From NCBI GenBank assembly GCA_027625915.1, contig JANTQA010000008.1:11843001-11907000 (forward strand): a stretch of 64,000 bases of DNA, read 5' to 3'. Every line of letters begins with the position of its first letter. Within the stretch, counting starts at the first letter, position 1. The notes beneath the pieces were generated by a model that searched no databases, was not told where the DNA came from, and worked only from the letters and a program-made list of their open reading frames with translations. This document shows, in pieces, positions 22,679 through 33,720 of this stretch. Both the position numbers and the translations under genes were made by a program. This stretch comes from Anaeramoeba flamelloides (taxonomy: Eukaryota > Metamonada > Anaeramoebidae).

Positions 22679-23777
22679 ATGTTCAACCTTGCAAACTTCG
22701 TTACTTATTTTCTTAATGAAAAGATCCCAAAAGGATTTGAGCAATTACCCCAAATCAAAACAAATTTAACATATCTTGTCGGGCCTTCACATTGCGGGAA
22801 ATCGTCTTTATTATTTTCTTATTGTTGTAGGCTCGGTGAACGTTTATATTATTCTTCTTTGACAAACAGTTTAAATCAGGATCTTGTTCAAGAAAATGAA
22901 AATGAAAATGAAAATGAAAAAGAAAAAGAAAAAGAAAAAGAAAAAGAAAAAGAAAAAGAAAAAGAAAAAGAAAAAGAAAAAGAAAAAGAAACTGAAAAAA
23001 TTCAAATTCTTTTTCTTACCATACAATCAAGAATGGAGCAACAACAGCCACGATTTTTTAAAAACAACCACCCCAAAAAAGAAGTCCTTAAACAAATCCA
23101 AATCAAATACCTCTCAAACGATCTTGAACTCCGACAATTTTTTTATAATCTCCATAACTTAACTGAATTACACCCTTTATTAATTGTCATTGATGATTTT
23201 TCTCATTTTTTTTTGGAACATAATTCCTCTCAAGACAAAGATATGTCAATGACAAAAACACTTGCTACAATTTTTGAATCACTGAAGTGTATGAATGAAA
23301 AGACCCAGATTATTATTTCTGATAACGTAAGAATTATTTGTTTATTAAACTTTAAAATTGACATCTTCATTTGGAAACATCCTATCATTTGAATACTTTT
23401 ATACCGTGTACCCCTCTCTATATTAAAACCTATCTGTATTTGTCTATATCTATTTCTGTCTATATCTAATTCTGTATGCATTTATATGTTTTAATAAACA
23501 TATATTATTACAATAGTTGCTTGAAGATCTCAATAAACAAAGGCAAAAAGAGGAATATATTATTTCAAGGTGGGTACCCTTAATACTTGAAATTAAGAAT
23601 TTAAGCCAACAAGAGGAATTGGACCCAAAACATCAATTACAAATTAAAAATATTAATGGCACATCAATTAAAGATGAGTCGAGTAATATCAGAATGCATT
23701 TTTCATTTTTAGATTCTTATACAACTTTGAAATGGGATAAATTTGAAATTGGGGAAAAAATTCTTGAATTTTATTAA
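22679..23777 (+). CDS. P-loop ATPase, SWSAP1/RAD51-paralogue-like
   Basis: Two exons, 22679-23326 and 23517-23777, joined in phase 0 (donor GTAAGA after ISDN, acceptor after TTACAATAG), give 302 residues. Walker A is GPSHCGKSS (residues 35-43), and Walker B is LLIVIDDF with Asp172-Asp173. Between them, 'ILFLTIQSR' is followed by 'QIQIKYLSNDLELRQFF'. That order and spacing recall SWSAP1, the small RecA-fold ATPase that pairs with a SWIM-domain protein to support RAD51 in homologous recombination. A generic RecA/KaiC-like ATPase or another RAD51 paralogue is the alternative. The second exon forms a C-terminal beta-rich part with 'WDKFEIGEKILEFY'. Odd feature: an (Glu-Asn)n(Glu-Lys)n tract of about 30 residues (from about residue 72) is inserted between Walker A and the next strand, encoded by a hexanucleotide microsatellite. 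Confidence 0.72.
22892..22994 (+). repeat. Coding hexanucleotide microsatellite (GAAAAT/GAAAAA)n
   Basis: Four or so GAAAAT units are followed by about eleven GAAAAA units, in frame within the P-loop ATPase gene. They encode alternating Glu-Asn and then Glu-Lys. Unit changes keep the reading frame, so length variation between strains would be tolerated. The overlapping poly-Lys reading in another frame is a shadow. Confidence 0.9.
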
Positions 23778-24327
23778 TAATTTTATGTTAAAACTAAATT
23801 ATTTTTATTATTAAATACCATTACACCCAAACATATACAAATCGAATATAAATTCAGTTATATTATAATTTTTGTTTTTAATTTTCTAAAAAAAAATTAT
23901 CTTTCTTTTTAAGAGCCATTCTATTTAAAATTCTCGTTCATTCAACATCTACTTTTAAATCAAAATATCTCTTTATTTAGTTGTATCTATAAATTATTTT
24001 TAATCGATTTTTTTTTTTTTTTTATGATTCATTTAAATATAATGATGAAATATTTTATAAATTAAATTGAAATAATTATTTAATACATGAAGAAATTTTT
24101 GGAAAAAATAATTTTTTTTCTCGAAGCTATCATAATTTTGAGATTATTATTATTATTATTTTAAAAATAAATATCGGAACACCACTTTTTAGAAAATGTA
24201 TTGTTTCGTTATTTTTCTCAAGCAAAAATATTCAAAAAAATATAAAAAAAGAAGTTATATTTTTCAGATCTACATTACTTAATATATTTGTTATTTAAAT
24301 TTTGGATTTAAACATTTCTGTTTGTTA
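23778..24327. other. Intergenic, nothing identified
   Basis: 3' flank of the ATPase gene. AT-rich, no ORF. Confidence 0.35.
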
Positions 24328-24344
24328 CAGTCGTTCCAACACTA

Positions 24345-25045
24345 CACTACAAGGAAATTTTTTTCAAAAAAAAATCTCTAAATTTTGTATTTTTGAAATA
24401 CACTCATATAATAAACATTATTATACATAACAATTTTCAATGAGGTTTACAACTTTAATAGATATTAATAGGAATTGAAAAAAAAATGAAATTTTTTCAG
24501 TAATATTTTTTCATTTTTAATTGTAAAATTTTTGAATTTTTTAATTGACTTAGTAGAGAGATAATTTTCAAGTATTTTTTTAATGGTCTAAAAGGAAACA
24601 TATTTTTCAATTTGAAAATAGCCCAAAATATTCCAATCAAAAGATATCGCTAAATTAAATTGAAAAACTGATTTTTTATCTGTTTTTGGAATATTTTTTA
24701 TCATTTTATTTTTTTTCCATGTTTGAGTTTTTATATACGTTCCCGGTTTTTTTCTGTAAATTACTTTAACATTTATTCGTTTTTCAATCTTAATGTTCAA
24801 TCAAAAATTAATTCATTTCAACTTTTTCCAATAAAAAAATACCCTGAAAATAGGTGTTTTTTTCAAAAGTCGGTATTTTTGAAAAGGGGGGTATTCAGAT
24901 TTTCAAGAGTTTAAAAGCTATCCTATTTTTATTACATAAAATTATGATAACTTTGAAAAAATAATTTATAAAAGAAGTATAACTGAAATCCAATGTATAG
25001 TTTAGGCTAACTTTAATTTTCGGTATTTAAATTTTCCTTGTAGTG
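24345..25045 (+). mobile_element. CACTA-like non-autonomous element, copy 1
   Basis: 701 bp with ends CACTACAAGG and CCTTGTAGTG. It is followed without a gap by copy 2. Landmarks are 'TATACGTTCCCGG' and the G-run in 'GAAAAGGGGGGTATTC'. Short ORFs inside have no transposase features. Its ends match the CACTACAAGAAAA-type termini of EnSpm elements (family knowledge). Confidence 0.7.
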
Positions 25046-25741
25046 TACAAGGAAAATTTTTTCAAAAAAAAATCTCTAAATTTTGTATTTTTAAAATACA
25101 CTCATATAATAAACATTATTATACATAACAATTTTCAATGAGGTTTACAACTTTAATAGATATTAATAGGAATTGAAAAAAAATGAAATTTTTCAGTAAT
25201 ATTTTTTTCATTTTTAATTGTAAAATTTTTGAATTTTTTAATTGACTTAGTAGAGAGATAATTTTCAAGTATTTATTTAATAGTCTAAAAAGAAACATAT
25301 TTTTCAATTTGAAAATAGTACAAAATATTTCAATCAAAAGATATCGCTAAATTAAATTGAAAATCTGATTTTTTATCTGTTTTTGGAATATTTTTTATCA
25401 TTTTATTTTTTTTCCATGTTTGAGTTTTTATATACGTTCCCGATTGTTTTCTGCAAATTGCTTTAACATATATTCTTTTTTCAATCTTAATGTTCAATCA
25501 AAAATTAATTCATTTCAACTTTTTCCAATATAAAAATACCCTGAAAATAGGTGTTTTTTTCAAAAGTTGGTATTTTTGAAAAGGGGGGTATTCAGATTTT
25601 CAAGAGTTTAAAAGCTATCCTTTTTTTATTACATAAAATTATGATAACTTTGAAAAAATAATTTATAAAAGAAGTATAACTGAAATCCAATGTATAGTTT
25701 TGGCTAACTTTAATTTTATGTATTTAAATTTTCCTTGTAGT
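25046..25741 (+). mobile_element. CACTA-like non-autonomous element, copy 2
   Basis: 696 bp, the head-to-tail neighbour of copy 1 and colinear with it with only scattered differences. Its first three bases are missing: the junction reads GTAGTG then TACAAGG. It ends CCTTGTAGT at the point where the foldback arm resumes. High similarity between the two points to a recent duplication or a local double insertion. Confidence 0.7.
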
Positions 25742-26249
25742 AAAGTCTACCATAAAATTTTAAATAAAACACAATTGATTTTTCTATTCTGATATTCTAT
25801 TTTCAAAAAATTCGGAAATAAGGGTTATTATTCAAAAAAAAATTTCAATAAATGAGCTATTATTCAAATTTTGAAAAACATTAAAAAAAAAATTCAAGAT
25901 CACTTGAAACTTAAAAATTGTCAGTCTAAAAGAGGTAAATTTTTGAGGAATTGAAAAAAAAAATTCAAGATCCCATGAAACTTCAAAATTATCAGTCCAA
26001 AGAGCCCCAAAAAAATATCAATATTGACGGATCTTTAAAAATTAACCCTTTTTGAACAATATTTTCAAGTGCTTCATTAATCTTCAAAATTTTTATTATA
26101 ATGTTTTTCAAAATTTGAATAATAGCTCATTTATTGAAATTTTTTTTTGAATAATAACTCTTATTTCCGAATTTTTCGAAAATAGAAAATAAGAATAGAA
26201 AACTTAAATCTGATTTATTTAAAATTTTATGGTAGACTTGAGAAGAATG

Positions 26250-28739
26250 TAATTAACTTTGCGAATATGAAATAATTGGAGTAAAAATTAATTTCCAATT
26301 ACGCATAAAACTTTTAATTGTATTGTTATATGTCTATAATTCTTCTGGTTTTATATTTTTACTAAATGATATTGTTCTCATTTCTAATTTGGAAATTAGT
26401 AGAAGGTTAATTTAAATAATGTTTCACTTATTGAAAACCAGTTTTTTGATTTTATGATTATTTCATTAGGTACAATTATAGAAAAAAAACATTAGATATC
26501 AAACCAAGATCACTGGAAATTAAAAATATTCAAGATAAAAAAAATGTTATATTATTCTTTTTACTAAAATATATTTAATTGTTTGATAAATAAGTAAATC
26601 AATTTTGATTATGTTGTATTTTTGAGAGTTTTCAGTTCTATATGAAGATAATATATCATCATTTAAGAATATAATTTTTGAATAAAAAATCAATTTTCCT
26701 ATTCCTCTATTCTTAAACTTACAATTTCTTATATTTTTAGTTATTTGAAATTATTTTCAATTTTTTTTTTATTTCTTTTTTTCTCTTTTTGTTTAATATG
26801 ATATAACAGAAAAAGAGGGAAATTGAATTCATAAATGATCCATTAAATTTAAATTTAATAAGTTTTATAAAAAAAGAATATTTTTTATACTGTCAGTTCC
26901 ACTTTTAATTAAACAACTTATTTCCATTTTAAATTGATAAAATTTCCACTTTAGTTTGGCATCAAAAAATCTTTAAATTTCTAGATTATTTTTGATCAGT
27001 TGAATATTCAACTATTAAATTTATAAAATTGTAAATTTAAAACAATCTTTTTGAAAAGCAGCAAAATTGTAAAAAATCATATAAATATCACCGAATAATA
27101 TTTATGAATAATCTGTAATTATCCAATTGTAAAAAAAAGAATTATTTTAAGGAGGGTAAAATGAAAAATATCAAGTTTGGAAAATACAATTATTTGGGTT
27201 GTGAATGGGACCAATTTCCCTTTTTAAAAGCCGGGTTTCTCTTTTTAAAGAAACTTTATTTTTTTTTTTTACTTTTCGTCTAAAAAATCCAAATTAAAAC
27301 CCCAATTAAAAATTTTTGACATACCAAAATTCAATTTTTGGAAAAAAAATCTTATTTAACAAATATCCTGAGAAATTTCCAATTAGAAAAATTCACTAAT
27401 AGATATGTTAAGAATTGTTTATAAATTATAATACTCACAAAATAAAAAAATAAATAATTATAAATCATAATAAAATAATTGTATGTTAAAAATTTTGGAG
27501 ACAGAAAACCAAAAAAAAATCCATTTTGTAAATTTGTAAAAATTTTATTAAATTTATTGATAGATCAAATGATTAGATACTACATATCATTGTATTTGAG
27601 TATTTATAATTAGAAAAATCAAACCTTAATCTTCTTTCAAACGTTCGAAAAAAATTTTGATCCAAGGAATCAGGTGACATATTTCAAAAAATGAAATTAA
27701 ATAAAAAAAAAAAGATGAAAAAATGATTTTGGTATTTTTCAAAAATTAAAATTATTTCCAATTTGATTGAAATTGGATTATTTTTATTTTTTAAATGTTT
27801 TAATATGTGAAAATTTTTTAATTATGGTTTATATAAAAAAATAAGGAAGTGGTTTAGCGGGGAGATAAATAAATTGGAAAATAATTCACTTCATATTTCA
27901 TTTTTTTCTTTTTCAAATCGAGTTTTCAAAGAAACGGGTTGTAATTGGTGATACATGTTGAAAAATAAATGAAAAAAAAAAAAGAAAAAATTCACCCCTT
28001 TTATTATTCAAATGCCAAAATTTTGATATTTAATTTTTTATCCAGAGTTAATTAGGGGTCTCTGTGGAAAAATAAGTTTTTAAAATTAAAATAAAAATTT
28101 AGAATTTTTATAAAGTACTTAAGGACTACGTTTTTAGGTGAAAACAGTAAAATAATCGATAAAATCACACTTGAAAGAGTTATGTAATCCGAGTAATATT
28201 TGTACAAGGGAGAATTTCTTTTCGAAAAAATGTGAAATTGTCACAATTTCAACAATTTTCAGAATTTTTATCTTGTTAGATTATGTATAATTTTGATTTG
28301 GATATTTTAGAATTCCCATTTCAACTTTCAGAACTCACACTATTTTCTAGAGCTGTTCTATATATTTTTATATTTTCTTTTACACGTTTGAAATGTTCTC
28401 AAATTTGAAATGCACTTGAAAATCCCCAAAAAGTAATTTTATGCAATTATTTTTTTTGTTATTTACAATTTTCCTTTTCATTGAATAACAAAGAAAGATA
28501 GTCTTCGTGAAAAAGTAAAGATGATAAAAAATGTTTTTTTTTTTTGTCCAATTTCTTGTGTGTGAAATTGTTTTTTTGAGAAGTGGAAGTGAAATAGCAC
28601 AATTACTCAACCCCCTCAAGGGTGGGAACGTAGTCCTTAATATAATTTTATAAAAAATCAACATTTTATATGCTATCAATCTCAAAAAATTAATAATAAA
28701 AAATGTGGACATTTTCAGAAGCGAGTACCAAAGATGACA
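26250..28739. other. 2.5-kb gene-free stretch
   Basis: AT-rich. The minus-strand ORF at 28,380-28,712 (110 codons) is rich in Phe, Ile and Lys, has no domain, and fits background composition, so I do not call it. No repeat borders are clear. Confidence 0.35.
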
Positions 28740-29170
28740 CTTATTTCGTAATTTAAATCTTATGAATTATAATTTTATATCAACATTCTTGGTTCTAAAG
28801 TGTGGATCTATGGAGTTTTTAAGCTTTTGAAAGATATCTTTTTCCTATTTTTGTAATTTTTCAAAAATGTTATTTTCATTGAAAAAATATTACACAATTC
28901 ATATTTTACAAATATTAGATAGTTCCAAAACTCCCACAAAATAGATTATATCCAATAAAATTGGTTTTGTAATAAAAGAAAACAATTTGTTTATAATTGA
29001 AGAAATTCAACACTTTAGAAATATAAAATCAGAAAACAAGTGATTTTTTTTTAAAAATTCAGATTTTTTGATTTTAGAATTCTTTAAAACTTTTTTTTGA
29101 AATTATTTTCTATGTCATTAGGATATTATTTCGATTAAAGTCCTGTGAAATTTTTATTTCCTTATTTCAA
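28740..29170 (+). repeat. Dispersed repeat family B, diverged fragment
   Basis: The block 'GAAAACAATTTGTTTATAATTG' with 'AAGAAATTCAA' (about 28,977-29,010) and the following 150 bases align with 330-470 and 58,240-58,400. Borders are uncertain and no ends were found. Confidence 0.4.
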
Positions 29171-30327
29171 ATAATTTGGAACTTTTTTTTGTTTGTTTTA
29201 TTCGGGTTATTATAATAAATTTCAAAATTGGCCAAATTGAATTTTTTCATTTTTTTGAAGAGTTTCTTGATTATTATTATTGATATGATGGTTTTTAATG
29301 GTTTTTTATAATTGTGGGAGGAAAAACCAAAAAGATTATTAAGTGATTGGTAGTATTTTATTACTTAAATTGTAGAAAACCCAAAAATTTGTGATCATCA
29401 ATACAAAATATTTTTAAAAATTTGTTTGAAACCCAATTTTAAACAAAGTTAAGTGGAAAAATTTTAACCCCTTAAAACAGGTTACAAAGTCAATTTGTCT
29501 CTTAATATTTTTTTTTTTTCAAAATCCTGATCAAAATTTTCTAGTATACCATCCAAACCACCCCGACACATTCTAATCTTCCCTAAAATACCTTAACCTA
29601 CCATTAAAGGATGTTTTAAATGCCTACAGTCAATATATTTCAATGTAATTGACTATTTTGAAAAAAATGAAAATTTGAACAAATTTGAAATTGAATAATT
29701 TTCCCTTTTATTCTTTTGAAATTGAGATTCTTTGAATTTTTTCAATTATTTGAATTTATGTAAAGTTAGAGCCCCTTAATTTTTTTTTTTTTTTGAATTT
29801 GATAATTGTCCTGGACTTTTTTTTTAAATTAAATTCTTTAAAATATGATTTTTTTGAAATAGGAATCCTTTTGGGACTTTTTTTTTGTGAATTTTATTTT
29901 TTATCAATGAGATACTTTAAAATTATTTGTTGTTTATTTGAATTTTGATAATAAAAAAAAGTTCAATTTCACAAGATATGCTTTTTGTAGGTAATCCACT
30001 TTTTGTGTATGAAATAAATCTACAGTCAGTGACTAGAACCTTAAAACTATATTTTCTATTCTACTCTATTTTGTTAATAAAATTATTCTTTTTACACACA
30101 TTGACTTCACTATTTGTACAACAAGTTTAATTATATTGAATCCAACAAAAAACAGATTTTCTAAATGTTAAAAAGTGAATTTTTTTCATTACAAAATCAT
30201 TTTTTGATCTTTTAACGTCAACATTACTGATTTTTTTTCGAATTAAAACCCTCAAAAGGGAAACAAATCAAAAAATCATCACTTCTTGTTGAATTATTAA
30301 TTTTTTATTTGAAGAAATCAAAGGATT
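29171..30327. other. Upstream region of the Aurora-like kinase
   Basis: No gene found. Near 29.54-29.62 kb there is a C-rich patch ('CCATCCAAACCACCCCGAC') that may be an old transposon end, but no partner was found. The last few hundred bases are the presumed promoter and 5' UTR of the kinase. Confidence 0.35.
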
Positions 30328-33300
30328 ATGAGCTTCTATTCAACAAACACACATTTGAAAAAAGATCCAATAACACAAAATATTATACCACTTATGAACA
30401 CTAAAGCACCTCAACCAAACAAAGGAGTAAAGTAAGTTTATGTTCACTTTAATTTTTAACCGTTACAAACCAAACCATTTAAAAAAAATTTTTTCTTTTT
30501 GATTTGTGATCGATCTGGTGAATTTGAAAAATAAAATAACACCTCAAACCTCATCTTTTGAAAAACAAATTGAATTAAGTGTTGGAATTTTTCAGTGAGA
30601 ACATTTTATCACCGAATTTAGTAAAATATTGTTTTCGAAAAGGAGCTGTGAAAATTGAAAGGTGTTTTTTTATTTTTCAAATTTATCAGAAATTGATCTT
30701 TTTTTTTTTTTTTTTTTTTTTTGAAAACAAGAATTTCTCATAAACTAGAAAAATATGTTCCTCCTGCAAAAAGAAACATCAACAAAAAGATTTTATCAGA
30801 TAAAACAAATCAAATCAAGATTAATAAAAGAGCAAAGACACTCCTTTCGTCTTCCAACAACATAAAAACAAATCCAAAGAATTCAAAAAAAAGCGAGATT
30901 GAAAATGAATTTTTAACGAATATAAAAAAAAACCAGATTCGAACAAAAAAACAAAAGGGATCAAAAAATCAATCCACCAAAAATATTCAAGGTTTTAAAC
31001 TTGAAAAACAAATTCAAAAAGGAAAAAGAAGTGGAAAAGGGAAGGGAAAGGAAAAAGAAATCCAATTTCAATCGAAAGATTTTGCCAACTGGAATGCTCT
31101 TTCAAAAGATTCAAAAAAAAATAACACAAAGCTTAAAGAAACAAAAAAAAAATTAACAAAATATAATCTTATGAAAACGAAGTCAACCCAAAACACAAAC
31201 AAAACCGGAAAAACAAATAAAGAAAAGAAGAAAAAAAAACCAAATAAAACACAAATTAAAAAAGTTCTCCAAAATAATAATCTTGAGAAAAAAACGAGTA
31301 AAAATACAAAAACAAAGAGAAAAAGCACAAAAGTAACAAAAAAAAACACCTTCCAAACTTCTGTACCACTTATTATTATCCGCGAATACGATTCGGAGTT
31401 AAAAAAATGGATCTTTCGAACAAAAAAAAAAAATACCAACAAAATTGGAACTGTAATTCCTAAAGATAATAATCCTCATAAGCCGCGAACATCTCTTAAA
31501 AAAGCAAAAAAAAATACCAACATTGCTATTTTAAAAAATCAAATTAAAAAAACTCCTTATGATTCTAATAAGAAAAATCAAAATAAGGGAAAAATTTCTA
31601 TAAACAAGAGTGATCTTTTTCAAATTAATAAGAAATGTAAATCTTTAAAAAAAAATAATCAAAAACTAAAGAACAAAAATATCAATGTAGATAAGAAGAA
31701 TATTTTGCATCAAGATCTAACAATTGAAGAAAAAAAACGAAAATCTAAAAAAAAACTAAAACCAAATAGTAAAAGTAAAAATAATATAATAAAATCAAAT
31801 TTAATACCAAATACTGTTACAAAAACACAAAGACAAACACAAATACGAACACAAGCACAACAAAAAAAAAATAGATTAACAAAACCAAACCAAACACCTT
31901 CTTATAATTTAATTTCTAAATCTAATTTAAAACAGAATAATGATCTCAAAACCATTTCTAATATTGATGATAATTATAATAATATAGATTCAAATATTAA
32001 AACCAAAGGAAAACAAAATAAATTACAATTTCAAAAACTCAAAAAAAACCAATTAAAAAAACAAATCACAAACAAAAATAAAAAAAATATTATAATTAAC
32101 AAAAAAATTCAAAATAAAAATAAAGATAAAAAACCAAAACAAAAAAAACAGAATAAAAAGTTTCAGAATACTACTTATAAAAGAATATATAATGATAATA
32201 TACGACAAGATCCAAAAGAAACAAAACAACAACAAAAAAATACCAATAAGAGTAATGTAAATACGATTAAGAATAAGAATAAGAATAAGAAAACAAATGA
32301 GAATAAAAATAAAAATAAAATGAATCAAAATAATAATAAGAAAAAAACTAACAATAAGTTTACCATTAAGAGTAAGAATAACAAACCAAAAAAGCCATTT
32401 AAGAACACCTTAAACCCAAATATAACAAAGGGATCTCAAAGAAAACAAAATAAAAACGGGCAAATCAAGCCAAAACTTACATTTACAAGAAAAGAACGAG
32501 ATCGAAATTTAACTTTTGATTCCATTTCACTTTTAGATCATAAAAATACATGGGATCGAAAAGATTTTGAGATTGGCAAAAAAATTGGAGTTGGGCAACT
32601 TGGATCTATATATTTAGCACGAGAGCTTTCATCACATCGTCTAATTGCATTAAAAATCTTGCAAAAAAGATTATTTACTTCAAATTCAATTCGTGGGAAG
32701 CATTTATTTGAAAGGGAAATTGAAGTTCAAGGATATTTAAAACACCCAAATATCTTGAGAATGTATGGTAATTTTGAATCAAGGGGTAAAATATATCTTG
32801 TGCTTGAATACGCGCCACGTGGCTCTCTGTACAAAAAGCTAAGGAAGGTGAAACGCTTTGATGAAAGATCAGCTGCCAACTATCTCTTGCCAATCGCATC
32901 TGCCATACACCATTGCCACTGTCACAATATTCTCCATCGAGATATTAAACCCGAAAATATTTTAATAGGCAGAGATGGGAAAATAAAACTTTCCGATTTT
33001 GGATCTTGTGCATTTCTTAAAAAGTGTCCAAACCCAAAACCTATCAGCAATAATACTGAAACAAGCGGATCAAACGAAATCCAAGAAAGAAGAAACACCT
33101 TTATTGGCACTTTAGACTACATAGCACCCGAAATGTTGAAAAGGGCCGGATATGATCACAGTGTAGATGTGTGGGCTCTCGGAATCCTTTTATACGAATT
33201 AATCGTCGGTAGGCCACCATTCAAAACTTTGGGCAAATTCGAAACTTTTAAAAAGATCCAAAAAGAAAACGTAATGATCCCTAAATTTGTTTCTTTGAAG

Positions 33301-33444
33301 GCTTCAAATTTAATAAACCGTTTACTCCAAAAAAATCCACAAAAACGATTCAAACTAAAATGTTTATTTGACCACCCTTGGATTTTACAACATGTTCATA
33401 ACTCACAAATCATTTTTTTTAAAAAATATGCTGGTTTGATTTGA
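30328..33444 (+). CDS. Aurora-type Ser/Thr kinase with giant lysine-rich N-terminus
   Basis: Three exons: 30328-30431 (donor GTAAGT), 30596-30661 (acceptor TTTTTCAG, donor GTGTTT) and 30732-33444 (acceptor after a long T-run, AACAAG). They keep frame and give 960 residues. The kinase domain, about 668-945, has GVGQLG (676-681), Lys698 in IALKIL, HRDIKPEN with catalytic Asp794, DFG with Asp812, and the activation segment RRNTFIGTLDYIAPEM with Thr846 in the place of the Aurora activating threonine. 'LEYAPRGSLY' and 'DFEIGKKIG' also follow Aurora closely. Auroras act in mitosis and centrosome biology (family knowledge). Odd features: about 600 residues of Lys/Asn/Gln/Thr-rich low complexity precede the domain, and the stretch between DFG and Thr846 is about 20 residues longer than in human Aurora A. 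The gene is AT-rich and A-biased on the sense strand in the N-terminal part. A palindromic MITE lies 80 bases after the stop. Confidence 0.93.
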
Positions 33445-33524
33445 ATAATATTTTAATTAATTAATTATTCTTATTTTTTTTTAATTGTTGAACACATCAA
33501 GTTTATTTAATATCAATTCTTATA

Positions 33525-33720
33525 CAGCCACTTCCACTTTCAAGGCACAAAATTTCAACGAAATTTAAGGCACAAAAAAAATCTCTAATTAAGGTACAAA
33601 ATTCAAATTCTAGAAAAATAATATGTGGAAAAAAAAATTCCAAAAAATGTGCCTTAATTTGAGATTGTTTTTTGTATTGATTTCTCTAGAAAGTTTGTAC
33701 ATGGAAAGTGGAAGTGAATG
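33525..33720. mobile_element. Palindromic MITE, family A copy 1
   Basis: 196 bp, TA on both sides. Left end CAGCCACTTCCACTTTCAAG; the right end is a reversed relative of it. The whole element is a near-palindrome with repeated AAGGCACAAA-type blocks. It sits 80 bases after the Aurora-like kinase stop, so it is likely in its 3' UTR or immediate flank. No ORF. TA target and CAG start suggest Tc1/mariner mobilisation. Confidence 0.75.

Larger units (their letters stand above)
24328..26249. mobile_element. Foldback element interrupted by a tandem CACTA-like pair
   Basis: TA borders are at 24326 and 26250. The left end is CAGTCGTTCCAACACTAC. It stops there, resumes after 25,741 as 'AGTCTACCATAAAATTTT', and matches the left arm of the 17.6-kb element. 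The right end reversed is CATTCTTCTCAAGTCTACC. The inverted arms (about 25,745-25,985 and 25,950-26,249) share the 'TTTCAATAAATGAGCTATTA' block in both orientations. Removing the 1.4-kb insertion leaves an element of about 520 bp. It is therefore older than the CACTA pair inside it. Confidence 0.65.

Noticed and set aside
22884-23162. Poly-Lys ORF overlapping the P-loop ATPase
   Set aside because: A frame shadow of the GAAAAA microsatellite.
24588-25337. Several 60-70 codon ORFs
   Set aside because: All inside the CACTA-like copies, not conserved as frames between copies.
28380-28712. 110-codon minus-strand ORF
   Set aside because: Background composition, no domain, no splice or promoter support.
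31068-33353. Minus-strand ORFs within the Aurora-like gene
   Set aside because: Antisense shadows, Phe/Leu-rich because the sense strand is Lys-rich.
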